Assembly: GCF_964204645.1 (NCBI RefSeq)
Contig: NC_134032.1
Span: forward strand, 14,938,275 to 15,002,274
From: Tubulanus polymorphus
Taxonomy: Eukaryota; Nemertea; Palaeonemertea; Tubulaniformes; Tubulanidae
Reading direction: 5' to 3'
DNA: 64,000 bases
Below, piece by piece: positions 1 to 11,717 of the stretch (the first letter of the stretch is position 1; each line of letters opens with the position of its first letter). The notes beneath the pieces are model-generated. The model was given only the letters and a program-made list of their open reading frames with translations, did not search any database and had not been told where the DNA came from. Both the position numbers and the translations under genes were made by a program.

Positions 1-944
1 TCGTCGACGACGACGATTACGAAGAAGGAGAATTGAGAGATGAAGATGAGATTTACGACGATGAAGGGGAAAATGAAGAGGAAACGTCGAGAGTGAGGAG
101 GAAAGAAGGACGTCGGACTCAGTGGGGCGGAGATGATGAATGGGCCGAGGCTTTAGGACAGTACGAGGAAGAAGAGGATGAGAGTGAAGATAAAGAAAAG
201 GAGGCGGCGAAAGAGGAGGGACGGAATGCTCCGGACGATACCGTTACATCATCGCCGTGGTTACTGCGCGATAAATCTATTGTTGCCACATCGCGAGAAG
301 AATTTGTCGCCGGAACGTTTCATCATTCTCATCATCCTCATCACGGCAACGAGAGTCGGTATCCGACTTTATTGCATGTGCCGTTACCGGTGAAACCAGG
401 TGGCGCCGCTAGTCGTCCAGGTCACGGCGCCAATCATCAGTTAGAATTAATGTCTCGTCCTCCACCGGAGTACTACAGCAGACGTAGACATCTTCCTCAT
501 CCGTCTGCTGCCCGTCAGCCTCCGTCTGTCCGTCAGCCTCCGTCTGTTCGTCAACCTCCGTCTGTCCGTCAACCTCGTAATCGACCGTTACTACCGTTAC
601 CGCCTCCTCCTCCAACAATGAATCATCATCACCGCGTCGCACTGCGTGAGCCGCCGATGACGACGAGACATCTCGAACGTGACGTCTATATTCCCCGCGA
701 TCGACCGCTTCCCGAACCGGATCTCGGAAACCGCGGTTACTCGCGTTGTTATAACGACCGCCCGCCTCCACCCCGACTGCAGCAGCATCGACCGGGTTAC
801 GGTAGACCGTTCATGCGAGGACCACCATCAGGTGGCATTCGCGGTGGTCACATTATGAACACACCGAATTACAACAGAGATCATCGACCGAATGCGAGGG
901 CGCCACCTTATGGTCGAGGTCGGTATCAATATGGCCGACGGTGA
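1..944 (+). CDS. 3'-terminal exon of an acidic, Pro/Arg-rich protein, partial
   Basis: An open frame runs in from the left edge (first whole codon at base 3) and stops at TGA 942-944; I see no ATG that must be the start, so this is the last coding exon of a gene beginning upstream. The first ~75 residues are Asp/Glu-rich with a DDYEEGEL-type stretch. Then come a His-rich patch (HHSHHPHH), four tandem RQPPSV-like hexapeptides, polyproline runs, and an Arg/Gly-rich tail ending GRGRYQYGRR. This composition is usual in nuclear RNA-binding or mRNA-processing proteins, but no folded domain is visible and I do not recognise the family. Codons are CpG-rich like those of the schnurri exons at the other end, which supports real coding. 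An AATAAA lies at 1776-1781 and a weaker ATTAAA at 961-966; which is used is unknown. Confidence 0.75.
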   Translation, partial: VDDDDYEEGELRDEDEIYDDEGENEEETSRVRRKEGRRTQWGGDDEWAEALGQYEEEEDESEDKEKEAAKEEGRNAPDDTVTSSPWLLRDKSIVATSREEFVAGTFHHSHHPHHGNESRYPTLLHVPLPVKPGGAASRPGHGANHQLELMSRPPPEYYSRRRHLPHPSAARQPPSVRQPPSVRQPPSVRQPRNRPLLPLPPPPPTMNHHHRVALREPPMTTRHLERDVYIPRDRPLPEPDLGNRGYSRCYNDRPPPPRLQQHRPGYGRPFMRGPPSGGIRGGHIMNTPNYNRDHRPNARAPPYGRGRYQYGRR

Positions 945-990
945 TTCTTGATGTATCTCAATTAAAAGGAGCATTTATTTTTCATACTGT

Positions 991-1200
991 GCTACCGACT
1001 ACAAAGCGTTCCTACGTTGCGAGCGACAACAGAGCGTTTTTACGTTGCTACCGACAACTGAGTGTTCCCGCGTTGCTACCAACAACAAAGTGTTCCTACG
1101 TTGCTAGCGACAACAGAGCGTTCCTACGTTGCTACTGACAACAGAGTGTTCCCACATTGCCACTGACAACAGGGCGTTTCTACGTTGCTTCTGACTACCG
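991..1200. repeat. 28-bp minisatellite, about 7.5 copies
   Basis: Degenerate tandem copies of a 28-bp unit around the core GTTCCTACGTTGCTACCGAC start about 45 bases after the stop codon of the left-edge gene, so they probably sit in its 3' UTR or just beyond. Copies differ at several positions. Confidence 0.8.
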
Positions 1201-1203
1201 AGG

Positions 1204-1789
1204 GTTGAACCTTCGCATAGTTTTTATTCATTGTGAAATAGTTTAATGATTTAAGACGCCTTAGCCGCGTTAAGCACCAGCATCAGTATTGATTTATACA
1301 TGTATAGATATATATGATAGATATATACAACATGTTACAGTAACATGTAACATGTCTGGATGTATGTTATAAGGCACATCCGATAACAAGTCTGCGTAAT
1401 TAGGGACATGTAACATGTCTCAACTTTTGTTAAGTAGTTTGTTCAAAAGCGAAATTGAGCTTCTGTTTCTGTTTCTGTTTCTAATGTTTCCGTTCTGTTC
1501 GTGCGAATATTTTTCAAGGCAATTGAATTATGAAGACGTTTAATGCAAGATTATTGATCGGTACAGAAAAAGATGTAGTAATTGTTAGATTTGAGGTCAT
1601 TGAAGCCAAATAGAAAAAATGGCCGCCGATCTCTATATTTATACCGAGTTGGTATTCGGTAATGAAAATACCTGCTAGGTTTTTGTTAAAAGGGTGATTT
1701 GTATGTGATGATGATGATGAAAATGATGATATTAATGATGACACAAAAATATTTGTTGATTTTTTCTTGTACAGAAATAAAATCATTTT
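1204..1789. other. non-coding stretch
   Basis: AT-rich, no supportable gene. It holds ACATGTAACATGT-type short repeats near 1330-1420, a TTCTGT run near 1461-1485 and a GATGAT microsatellite near 1706-1740. Confidence 0.5.
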
Positions 1790-3665
1790 AGTTATAACAT
1801 TCTCATAAGAAAATATCTGTTAATTTCCGTCATTGAAATAGTTGGTTTCTGTGAGCACCCCATTCCCAACAAGATCTGGATTCTCGGTGAGACAGTTTCT
1901 TTTTTGCTGTGGTTCTTCAGCCCACAGGCACAACGATGGTCGGATCGAGAGGCCGTGAGTGTCCTACTCTTTTGGCCCACCACCTATATGAAAATGAATG
2001 GTCTTGAATTATCTTGTAATGCACAGGAGTGGATCCAGGGTCAGAGGAAAAGGGGGAGTGGCCACTTGAGAAATTTAGTTCAGATCGTCTAGAGATGTTG
2101 GGATATCAATCCGTGACTGAGATTAAATTTATTGGTTGCGGTAGATTCAAGAAAAGTGAAAACTAGTAAAATATTAGATGTAAATGTCGTATGATATAAT
2201 ATATTAGAATTATGGTCGTCGGGAATAAAGTTCAATTTGTTTTGAATTCTTCCTGTGGCATGTGAGTTTGCCGCTTTACCCGATGCTAATACATTCGCTG
2301 AGCAAAGAGTTCTATTAAAAGTAGCTTGAAAATAGTTTTTAAAAGCAGATTCCTTCTGAATAAAGCTTTATCGTTGATAGTATTTTTTATTTGGAAGAAA
2401 CTCGCGTTGAGTTATGGATGAAATTTGAGTTGGAAAAATATCTGTATTCCTCACATGCCAGAGTAGACAAGCTGGGCTTTATTAGATCTCAACCGTCTAG
2501 TGCTGCCCCAGTGAATAACGTTAGCGGAATTTCTGTGAACTAAAGTAGCGCATTTACGGCGCCGCGCCGCCGATGTTACCCAAGCTAAAAGCCGTACCCC
2601 GTTGTAGGAGCGCGTTCGGGGAACGGTACCAGACCCCTGGCAAGTAGAATTTGAAATGCACGGACCATTCGAAAATCCGGTTGACAGACTCCCATCTGAA
2701 ATAGCTCCATCGAGATGTCCCAGCTATCCGGCCGATCACAGGTAACCTTTGGTCTCACAGGCCGTGAGACGGGTATCCTCGGTATCGACGCAGGTAACTG
2801 GGAGGATGACACGCCCTGAGATAGGTATCCTCGGTATCAACGGTAACCTGGGTTCGCGCAGAGGCAGTGCCCTGGTATCGTTGGTTTTGATAACTCGTAG
2901 CAACATGGATGACTCCGACTATCAGTAATGTACGTAAAAAGTGAAGCTGAAGACAAATGATAATCCTTCGATTTAATTCATTCAATTAATCGTTATTCAG
3001 TTTTTTATTCTATTTCAGATTCAATATACTATCAATTGATAATCAATTTTCTTTTATTGACCCGCCCTTCGAAACCACCCAGAATCAGTAGCCAATATGC
3101 AAATCGGGTTCGAATCTGGAACAATCCTGCCTATCAAATGCACCTATCAGATGACGAATGCAGCACACCCCGTCACTCAGAACCAATAGACCGAGTTCGA
3201 ACCCAGGATACCCTCGTTTAATATCTAACAGTATCCAGTTCACTCAGAATCAGTACCAATAGACCGGACTCGAGCCCAGGAATCCCCCGTTTATCATATA
3301 TTCAATATCTAGGTCACTCAGAATCAGTAAATAGATCACCTGCACATCCTCTATTCTGCATCATGACCACTCTGAATCATTATCAGTAATTACTGGGTTC
3401 GAACCCGGGACACCCCTGTACATCGTTTATTCAGCTTCAGTTCGACTCTGAATCAGTATCAGTAATAACCGGGTTTGAACCTGGAACACCCCTCAACATA
3501 CTCTATTTCAGCATCAGAAGTAATTACTGATGAATTGTACCTGCGACACCTATTTTCAGTATTCCACCATTGATGGAATCAGTGTCCACTGCAGATTGAT
3601 ACTGCTAAATGAAATTCTTTAAGACTGATGGGACCCTAATAATTAAGTAAATAGAGTCTCATTAC
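1790..3665 (+). repeat. composite repeat, copy A (uninterrupted)
   Basis: Three blocks recur in the following copy. Block a, 1790-2095, recurs in part at 3671-3871 and 4208-4391. Block b, about 2549-2734, recurs at 4008-4203. Block c, 2735-3665, recurs at 4455-5250 plus 6597-6740. Short open frames inside the blocks recur with them and look incidental. Block c contains five to six degenerate segments each with a tRNA B-box-like GGTTCGAACCC motif near 3107, 3196, 3266, 3393 and 3471. No transposase or reverse transcriptase is encoded. Its nature (large non-autonomous element or segmental duplication) is unresolved. Confidence 0.75.
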
Positions 3666-5250
3666 TCTTTTAGTTATAACATTCTCATAAGAAAATATCT
3701 GTTAATTTCCGTCATTGAAATAGTTGAATACGGAAAGTAACGGAGAGTTTCTATGGTTTCTGTGAGCGCCCCATTCCCAACAAGATGGATTCTCGGTGAG
3801 ACAGTTTCTTTTTTGCTGTGGTTCTTCAGCCCACAGGCACAACGATGGTCGGATCGAGAGGCAGTGTCAGTGTCACAATTCTGTACCCAATTCCACAGTT
3901 CAGGTCCACAGTTCAGTTCCACAATTCTGTACCCAGTTCCACAGTTTACTGATTTGAGTAAAAACCTCAGTTCAAGTTAGAACTAGTTTAAGATTAGTTT
4001 AACGCATTTACGGCGCCGCGCCGCCGATGTCACCCGTGAGGGATTCACGAAGCTAAAAGCCGTACCCCGTTGTAGGAGCGCGTTCGGGGAACGGTACCAG
4101 ACCCCTGGCAAGCAGAATTTGAAATGCACGGACCATTCGAAAATCCGGTTGACAGACTCCCATCTGAAATAGCTCCAGCGAGGTGTCCCAGCTATCCGGC
4201 CGGCGGGTTCTTCAGCCCACAGGCACAACGATGGTCGGATCGAGAGGCCGTGAGTGTCCTACTCTCTTGGCCCACCACCTATATGAAAATGAGTGGTCTT
4301 GAATTATCTTGTAATGCACAGGAGTGGATCCAGGGTCAGAGGAAAAGGGAGAGTGGCCACTTGAGAAATTTAGTTCAGATCGTCTAGAGATTTTGGCCGT
4401 ACCCCTCCATGCCACAACAAAATTTTACTGAGTATTTTCAGTACGGTTCAATCGCATCACAGGTAACCTTTGGTCTCACAGGCCGTGAGACGGGTATCCT
4501 CGGTATCGACGCAGGTAACTGGGAGGATGACACGCCCGGAGACGGGTATCCTCGGTATCAACGGTAACCTGGGTTCGCGCAGAGGCAGTGCCCTGGTATC
4601 GTTGGTTTTGATAACTCGTAGCAACATGGATGACTCTGACTATCAGTAATGTACGTAAAAAGTGAAGCTGAAGACAAATGATAATCCTTCGATTTAATTC
4701 ATTCAATTAATCGTTATTCAGTTTTTTATTCTATTTCAGATTCAATATACTATCAAGTGATAATCAATTTTCTTTTATTGACCCGCCCTCGAAACCACCC
4801 AGAATCAGTAGCCAATATGCAAATCGGGTTCGAATCTGGAACAATCCTGCCTATCAAATGCACCTATCAGATGATGAATGCAGCACACCCCGTCACTCAG
4901 AACCAATAGACCGAGTTCGAACCCAGGATACCCTCGTTTAATATCTAACAGTATCCAGTTCACTCAGAATCAGTACCAATAGACCGGACTCGAGCCCAGG
5001 AATCCCCCGTTTATCATATATTCAATATCTAGGTCACTCAGAATCAGTAAATAGATCACCTGCACATCCTCTATTCTGCATCATGACCACTCTGAATCAT
5101 TATCAGTAATTACTGGGTTCGAACCCGGGACACCCCTGTACATCGTTTATTCAGCTTCAGTTCGACTCTGAATCAGTATCAGTAATAACCGGGTTTGAAC
5201 CTGGGACACCCCTCAACATACTCTATTTCAGCATCAGAAGTAATTACTTA

Positions 5251-6596
5251 AGATAAGATAAGATAAGATAAGATATTTATTTCACTCCAACCATAAGAAT
5301 GGTACGTGGAGGCAAGATTGAATACAAAATATGGAATATAAAAATTTACAAAACATGAACAGAATTATATACATATATACAAAACAAAATAGGAATTAAC
5401 AAAATTTAATATCAAACTTTCAGTAATAAAACTATTTACAAACAAAGCAAGTACAGAGATTGAATTATATACAGCAAGATATATCACACGTATATACACA
5501 ATTCACTGGAGGGATTTGTATAAACTTAAACCTAACTGGATAAATTTAGCTAATTGTGGGGTAGGATTCCTTAATATTTCCAAGTTTCTGGACATACTTA
5601 AATGGATGGAACACGCAGATCACTTAGCAAAGTGCAGTCATAAATGAAGTGAAGCTCATCTCCTACGGTGTTACAGGCAGGGCACAGTCTTTCACTTCGG
5701 TCTATATGAGCGTTCGATCGATTATTTACCGGTAATAAATAGGAACCAATTCTGAATTCGAATAAGCTATGCACAAGACTTCCGTCAAGTTGAGTTATAT
5801 ATTTTTCAAGCCTAACATCGTTCTTATATAGTTTGAAATTAACATACTGCTGATCGTCATTCACTTTTTGAAGCATTTCTTGTACGTGTTGGTCACGGAG
5901 GACTTGTTTCACGTACTTGGAGAGCGTTTTATAATTTTCCGTGTATTGCTGTAACCATATGTAAGATAAGCCAATGTCGTCAAATATTTTCTTTATATAC
6001 AATAACCAAGGGGACTTGTGTTTTTCGCGTACATAAAGATTGAGGGATAAACGGTACAGGATTGCATTAAGTTTTGATTCTTTGCCGGTAACAGTTTTAA
6101 GCCAAAAGTTTACCATCCTCCGTTTTACCTCGATACTCATGGGGTACCGCCCAAGTTCAGCTAATACCTGCAGGTTGTGCGAATATTTTGACACTTTCAT
6201 AATAATTTTGCAAAACGTACTCTCTAATAAATCGAGGCTTTCAAAGCCCCATATCTCACAACCATATAACGCAACGGGTGCGACGCACATATCGAATAGT
6301 TTCAGCAAAACATCTATCGGGAGCTTCAAGCGTCTGCCTTTTTGTATTACCGAGAACATTGCTCTCATTGCCTTGTCATATAGATATTTTTTGCTTTGGC
6401 GAAGCTGCCATTCCAATTGAACTTAACTCCCAGGTATAGATAGTCCTCAACGATCTCAATCTCATCTGTGCCAAACATAAACTTTGTATCTATCTTGATC
6501 CTACATTTACTTCTTGCAAAAATTAAAACTTTAGTTTTATCGATATTAACCGTTAAATCGTTTTCTAAACAACATGCATACAAAGTATCCAGCTGC
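5251..6596 (-). mobile_element. 5'-truncated non-LTR retrotransposon (LINE)
   Basis: About 1.35 kb inserted into block c of copy B. Read on the minus strand it contains the 3' part of a reverse-transcriptase ORF, a ~340-bp 3' UTR and a tail of tandem TCTTA units (plus strand 5250-5275), as in LINEs with microsatellite tails. The host bases ATTACT occur at both edges, and copy A shows the uninterrupted site, so a 6-bp target duplication is likely. The 5' end is lost, as usual for target-primed insertion. The clade is uncertain; the YG.EIWG motif suggests the I/jockey-like group. Confidence 0.85.
5598..6583 (-). pseudogene. LINE reverse transcriptase C-terminal fragment, frameshifted
   Basis: Two overlapping minus-strand frames (6583-6365 and 6416-5598) form one interrupted protein. 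The first holds the end of the RT palm (VNIDKTKVLIF followed by YLYLGVKF). The second continues from about 6400 after a frameshift, with the thumb region, the motif ALYGCEIWG and a C-terminal CPAC-x8-H-x4-C zinc-knuckle-like cluster typical of LINE ORF2 ends. The catalytic part of the RT (the YxDD region) and the endonuclease are absent, so the fragment cannot support transposition. It ends at a stop at 5598. Confidence 0.85.
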
Positions 6597-6788
6597 GATT
6601 ACTGATGAATTGTACCTGCGACACCTATTTTCAGTATTCCACCATTGATGGAATCAGTGTCCACTGCAGATTGATACTGCTACATGAAATTCTTTGAGAC
6701 TGATGGGACCCTAATAATTAAGTAAATAGAGTCTTATTACTCTAAGTCGGCGAGTTGCAGTAAAAGGTAGCTCATGCAGGATTTAATC

Positions 6789-7116
6789 CATCCTCGCTTG
6801 CCAGGGGTCCGGTATCACTCCCGAACTCGCTTCCACCAGCCCCCTGGCCTCACGAAGCGTGATTTCATTACTGGCGCTGTTGCGCGTGACGTCATATATC
6901 GATTTGCGAAATACTTCCTTGTTCGGTAAAACGTTCGCTGATTGGTCAATTTAACGGGAAAACCAACTGAAGTCTATTGACGGTTTGTTACAAGCGCTGT
7001 GATTGGTACGACCGGATTCTGGTCGGCTAGTAACGACTCCAACGACTCGTGAGGTCAAGGGGTTCGGGGAACAGCTTTAGCGTAGTGGGTTCGAATCCCT
7101 TGACGGGTGAAGATGG
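6789..7116 (+). mobile_element. MITE-like element, family M1, copy 1
   Basis: A 328-bp element is bounded by the imperfect inverted termini CATCCTC and GAAGATG. It is flanked by a nearly perfect 8-bp duplication (ATTTAATC at 6781-6788, TTTTAATC at 7117-7124). Homologous copies lie at 37765-38093 and, shortened and inverted, at 48935-49038. The right part has a tRNA B-box-like GGTTCGAATCCC at about 7089-7099. It encodes nothing. An 8-bp duplication is the signature of hAT- or P-type transposition; the assignment is inference. Confidence 0.75.
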
Positions 7117-8130
7117 TTTTAATCTGCTGCCTGCCGTACCACAGACCTTGAAAGTCTCTACCACATTGAGAGTGGTTTGAAACTCTCATTGTACAATGGA
7201 ACCTTCCTGTTAACCACAAATCTTAAGGGCAAAAGTGAAATTGCCATACATGTAATAACCAGGTTTCAGATTATCCAAATCTGGATTGATATAGATATTT
7301 TAGCTTGGACAATCTACTAACAGAATCGTATTAATGAGGTTCAACTGTACTCTAATTTCATTTAATTCACTTCCGGAGCAAAAATAATCCATGTACAATA
7401 GACTTCTAACTGGAATCAATTAAGGCAAGGTGATAGTTCTAGTCACCTGTAGACAATAGAACTTCAATGCAATAGTTCAATGTGTTTATGTCTGGGTTGG
7501 TGTAGGCTTGGAGAATGATTACTCCAATATGTAAGTAACTAGACTTGAAATTAGTCGAATGAAACACTCTAATCCGTGTCTTAAGGATTAGAGAGTCTTA
7601 ATTAGACTAGAAATGATTCCAGTTAACAGAGAGTCCACTGTACATTATATGAAGAAAAAATAACACATACAATATGTAACGAACAACTGACCACTAGTGA
7701 TACTGATGTTACAACAACTAGTGGTTAGTGTAGTTCAATATGTATTGATAAACAATAGTTCAACCAATAATCAAACACCATAAAATCAATGTATTGATCA
7801 AACCAACAAACCAACATCCTCAGAATGAGATAGAACACAACAACTATCATTTTAAAGAAATGAGTATTTACAAACGCAGTCACAAGTACAAAATCTCCAC
7901 ATATACAGCACATACAACTATATTTCAGAAATCATTTAACAAGCATAAAAGCAAGCAGAGAAGCCCCTTGAAACATTTACACTCAAAACGCAAAGTCGCA
8001 GCAAATCAGTAATTAATAACCCACAATCAGATTCAACAACAAACCAGCCAATCAAACCATCAATTCATATTTATTTTTCAATAAATGTACAATGTGTATC
8101 TACATTCAACCTATACTGAAGCTATCAGCC
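7117..8130. other. AT-rich non-coding stretch
   Basis: No gene, RNA or clear repeat array. It contains a short inverted pair ACTAGTGATACTG / CAACTAGTGG around 7690-7725. The two ~60-70-codon frames on opposite strands look like chance. Confidence 0.5.
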
Positions 8131-8860
8131 TCAGAGAAATTGGTCGGCATCTCTGGAACTGCGATAACTCGCGGTAACAAACACTGAAAGTCCCGATTTG
8201 ACGGAGAAATTGGTCGGCATCTCTGGAACTACGATAACTCGCGGTAACAATCACTGAAAGTCCCGATTTGACGGAGAAATTGGTCGGCATCTCTGGAACT
8301 GCGATAACTCGTGGTAACAAACACTGAAAGTCCCGATTTGACGGAGAAATTGGTCGGCATCTCTGGAACTACGATAACTCGTGGTAACAATCACTGAAAG
8401 TCATGATTTGACGGAGAAATTGGTCGGCATCTCTGGAACTACGATAACTCGCGGTAACAATCACTGAAAGTCCCGATTTGACGGAGAAATTGGTCGGCAT
8501 CTCTGGAACTGCGATAACTCGTGGTAACAAACACTGAAAGTCCCGATTTGACGGAGAAATTGGTCGGCATCTCTGGAACTACGATAACTCGTGGTAACAA
8601 TCACTGAAAGTCATGATTTGACGGAGAAATTGGTCGGCATCTCTGGAACTACGATAACTCGCGGTAACAAACACTGAAAGTCCTGATTTGACGGAGAAAT
8701 TGGTCGGCATCTCTGGAACTACGATAACTCGCGGTAACAAACACTGTAAGTCCCGATTTGACAGAGAAATTGGTCGGCATCTCTGGAACTGCGATAACTC
8801 GCGGTAACAAACACTGAAAGTCCCGATTTGATGGAGAAATTGGTCGGCATCTCTGATTTG
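8131..8860. repeat. 70-bp satellite, about 10.4 copies
   Basis: Head-to-tail 70-bp units with core GGTCGGCATCTCTGGAACT recur at 8151, 8221, 8291, 8361 and so on. Copies vary mainly at a few positions (GCGATAACTCGC versus ACGATAACTCGT; TCCCGATT versus TCATGATT). The frequent GCGA-TAAC-TCGC variant can form a small hairpin. Minus-strand open frames arise from the repeat and are not considered genes. Confidence 0.9.
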
Positions 8861-10780
8861 ATCTTTTCCTGTTGTCTGATATTCTAGAGCCAACCACAAG
8901 CTCAATACATGTACTACAATGTGAAAACACAAAATATGAATAATGATATCATTTTTTAGACTTCTTCAAAATAAATTTCAATTATACCTGCTTTTTAGTA
9001 GATTCTGACACGTGAATCTTAGGTTTTACATGAGGAAATTGATCTGCATCATCGGTATCGTTTCCATCTTGATATCTGGTATTGTGTGACGAATAACTCA
9101 ATACTAACTACAACAACAATGTACTAAATAAACTTTTTTCAATCATAAGACTCTTCATAAAAACAAAATTCATCTAATTTCAATTTTACCTGATTTATAG
9201 TCAATTCAGATTCATGACTCGGACCTTGAGGAATTAGCTCAATTCTCCCTGAACTCTGATGTTTTCCTTTCCTCTGGTTTTGAGCATCTCTTACAACAAC
9301 AGTCCTCTAGCTACAACAAAAATACATAAAAGTAACCAGTCTCATTGAGTCGACTGTTCCTGCAAAGAAATTCATTAAGTTCAATTTACCTGATTCATAG
9401 TCAATTTAGACACATGACTTAGAAGAGAAATTGCTCAGAACTCCAGCAACTTTTCGTATCTTCTTGAACTTTCTGTTTTATGTGGAGATTCCCAGAGTAC
9501 TTCCATTTCTGGGTACAAACACTGAACGAAGTCCCGAATTGACGGAGAAATTTGTCGGCATCTCTGATCTGATCTTTTCCTGTCGTCTGATATTCTACAG
9601 CCAACCACAAGCTCAATACTACAATGATAAAACACAAAATATGAATAATGATATCATTTTTGAGACTCTTCTTCAAAATAAATTTCAATTATACCTACTT
9701 TATAGTCAATTCAGATTCATGACTCGGACCTTGAGGAATTTGCTCAATTCTTCCTGAACTCTGATGTTTTCCTTTCCTCTGGTTTTGAGCATCTCTTACA
9801 ACAACAGTCCACTAGCTACAACAAAAATTCATAAAAGTAACCAGTCTCATTGAGTCGACTGTTCCTGCAAAGAAATTCATTAAGTTCAATTTACCTGATT
9901 CATAGTCAATTTAGATACATGACTTAGAAGAGAAAATTGCTAAGAACTTCAGTAACTTTTCGTATCTTCTTGAACTTTCTGTTTGATGTGGAGATTCCCC
10001 AGAGTACTTCGATTTCTGCGTACAAACACCGAAAGAAGTCCCGAATTGACGGACAAATTTGTCGGCATCTCTGATCTGATCTTTTCCTGTCGTCTGATAT
10101 TCTACAGCCAACCACAAGCTCGATACTACAATGATAAAACACAAATATGAATAATGATATCATTTTTGAGACCCTTCTTCAAAATAAATTTCAATTATAC
10201 CTGATTTATAGTCAATTCAGATTCATGACTCGGACCTTGAGGAATTTGCTCAACACTTCCTGCACTCTGATGTTTCCTTTCCTCTGGTTTTGAGCGTCTC
10301 TAACAACAACAGTCCACTGGCTACAACGAAAGTACATAAAATAAACGTAACCATCTTTAAGTCGACTATTCCTGCAAAGAAGTTCATATCAAGTATAATT
10401 TTACCTGATTTATAGTCAATTCAGACTCATGTCACCTTAAATATTTCTCAACGACAACTGGAACAATCCTGAATGTTTCCTCTCGATCGTTTGGTATTTT
10501 GTACTAGCCAACCAAATCAATACATGCTACAACAGGGAAATATGAAATACATGTAATTCTAACTAACCCTCCTAGTTGAGAACATTCTTATCTACAAAGA
10601 AATTTATAGCAATTTATACTATACCTGATTTATAGTCTTTACTAAGTGAAATTTCTCAGAACCTCAGGAACTTATAGTATCATCTTGAACTTTCTGTTTG
10701 GGGCGTGGAGATTCCTCAGCAGAGTATCTCAGATTTCTGCTGACAACAGACACCAATCCAACACTTCTCTTTCTGGTACT
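8861..10780. repeat. larger tandem unit of about 507 bp, ~3 diverged copies
   Basis: The marker GATCTTTTCCTG recurs at 8860, 9571 and 10078 (spacings 711 and 507). Shared flanking sequence covers a TGATTTATAGTCAATTCAGA stretch, a GTCGACTGTTCCTGCAAAG-like stretch and AATGATATCATTTTT. The units become more diverged towards 10700. Each contains one degenerate copy of the 70-bp satellite monomer. Confidence 0.8.
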
Positions 10781-11086
10781 TTCATCTTTCTTTTTCCTCT
10801 CGTTTTACAAATTGATATTTAACTATTTGACATTTTGATTTTTTTACCATCATAAAATTGATATTGTTTTTCTTTACATCATCGTTATTTGAGATTGTAC
10901 AAGGAATGATACAAATAATACATTCCTTAACGTTCTTTAATTTTAAACTTACAGCTATTTGTAAATTCTTTCCACACACAAAGATGGCATGCTGCATGCT
11001 GATCGATTTGTTTACCATGCGCATGGACCCGCGGGTGTGCCAGTGCTGTTTAGTGCAATTGATGCGTTGGTGCAAGTGCATAGTGA
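10781..11086. other. non-coding stretch
   Basis: No supportable gene. Open frames on both strands overlap each other here and give low-complexity proteins. Confidence 0.4.
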
Positions 11087-11284
11087 GACATCAAGTGCAG
11101 AGTGAGACGTCAAGTGCGAAGTGGGACGTCAAGTGCAAATTTGGACGTCAAGTGCAAAGTGGAACATCAAGTGCAGTGTGAGACGTCAAGTGCAAATTTG
11201 GGCGTCAAGTGCAAAGTGGAACGTCAAGTGCAGTGTGAGACGTCAAGTGCGAAGTGGGACGTCAAGTGCAAATTGAGATGTCAA
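11087..11284. repeat. 19-bp minisatellite, about 10 copies
   Basis: Tandem units of the form ACGTCAAGTGCAAAGTGGG, 19 to 20 bp each, with limited variation (AAATTTGG, GAAGTGGG, GTGTGAG endings). Confidence 0.85.
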
Positions 11285-11717
11285 CTGTTTTCACCAGTGT
11301 TTACGATGATCAACCATCTTTCTGAAGATGTTTAAAGCAATTTGAATTCTAACAGTTTTTTTACACTGTCACAACTTAGAAACTGGTTTACCTCATCATC
11401 AGAGTTTAGACGCTGACAATTTTATCACTGCTTAAGTGGAGTAATATAATCAAGTCACTAACAATTCAGTTTATGTCACTATTTAATTGTCAATTCAAGA
11501 AGGGAAAGGAGGGGAAGGCATTAAACCTCAATATCACCCCAGCCTTAGGTCACTTACAATTCAGTTTATGTCACAATTAACTTGACAATTCAAGAGGGGA
11601 AGGGAGGGATCACTAAATCTATATTTTAACACTAAACTTTCATCACAACCAATTGTTTTAGCAGTAATTTACCAACAGTGTTTTGTAACATATAAATTTC
11701 ATCAACACATTTTGAAG
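11285..11717. repeat. degenerate edge of the 153-bp satellite
   Basis: Two strongly diverged relatives of the 153-bp monomer are recognisable around 11455-11545 and 11550-11620 (CAATTCAGTTTATGTCAC, then TTGACAATTCAAGA and a purine-rich tract). No gene. Confidence 0.6.

Larger units (their letters stand above)
3668..6740 (+). repeat. composite repeat, copy B, rearranged and interrupted by a LINE
   Basis: It carries the same blocks as copy A but reshuffled: a partial block a, an extra local repeat with CCACAGTTCAGTTCCACA-type units near 3880-3950, block b, a second partial block a, then block c. Block c is split between 5250 and 6597 by a LINE fragment. Near-identity to copy A across block c indicates a fairly recent duplication. 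A further short fragment of block c lies at about 41995-42060 on the opposite strand. Confidence 0.75.
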
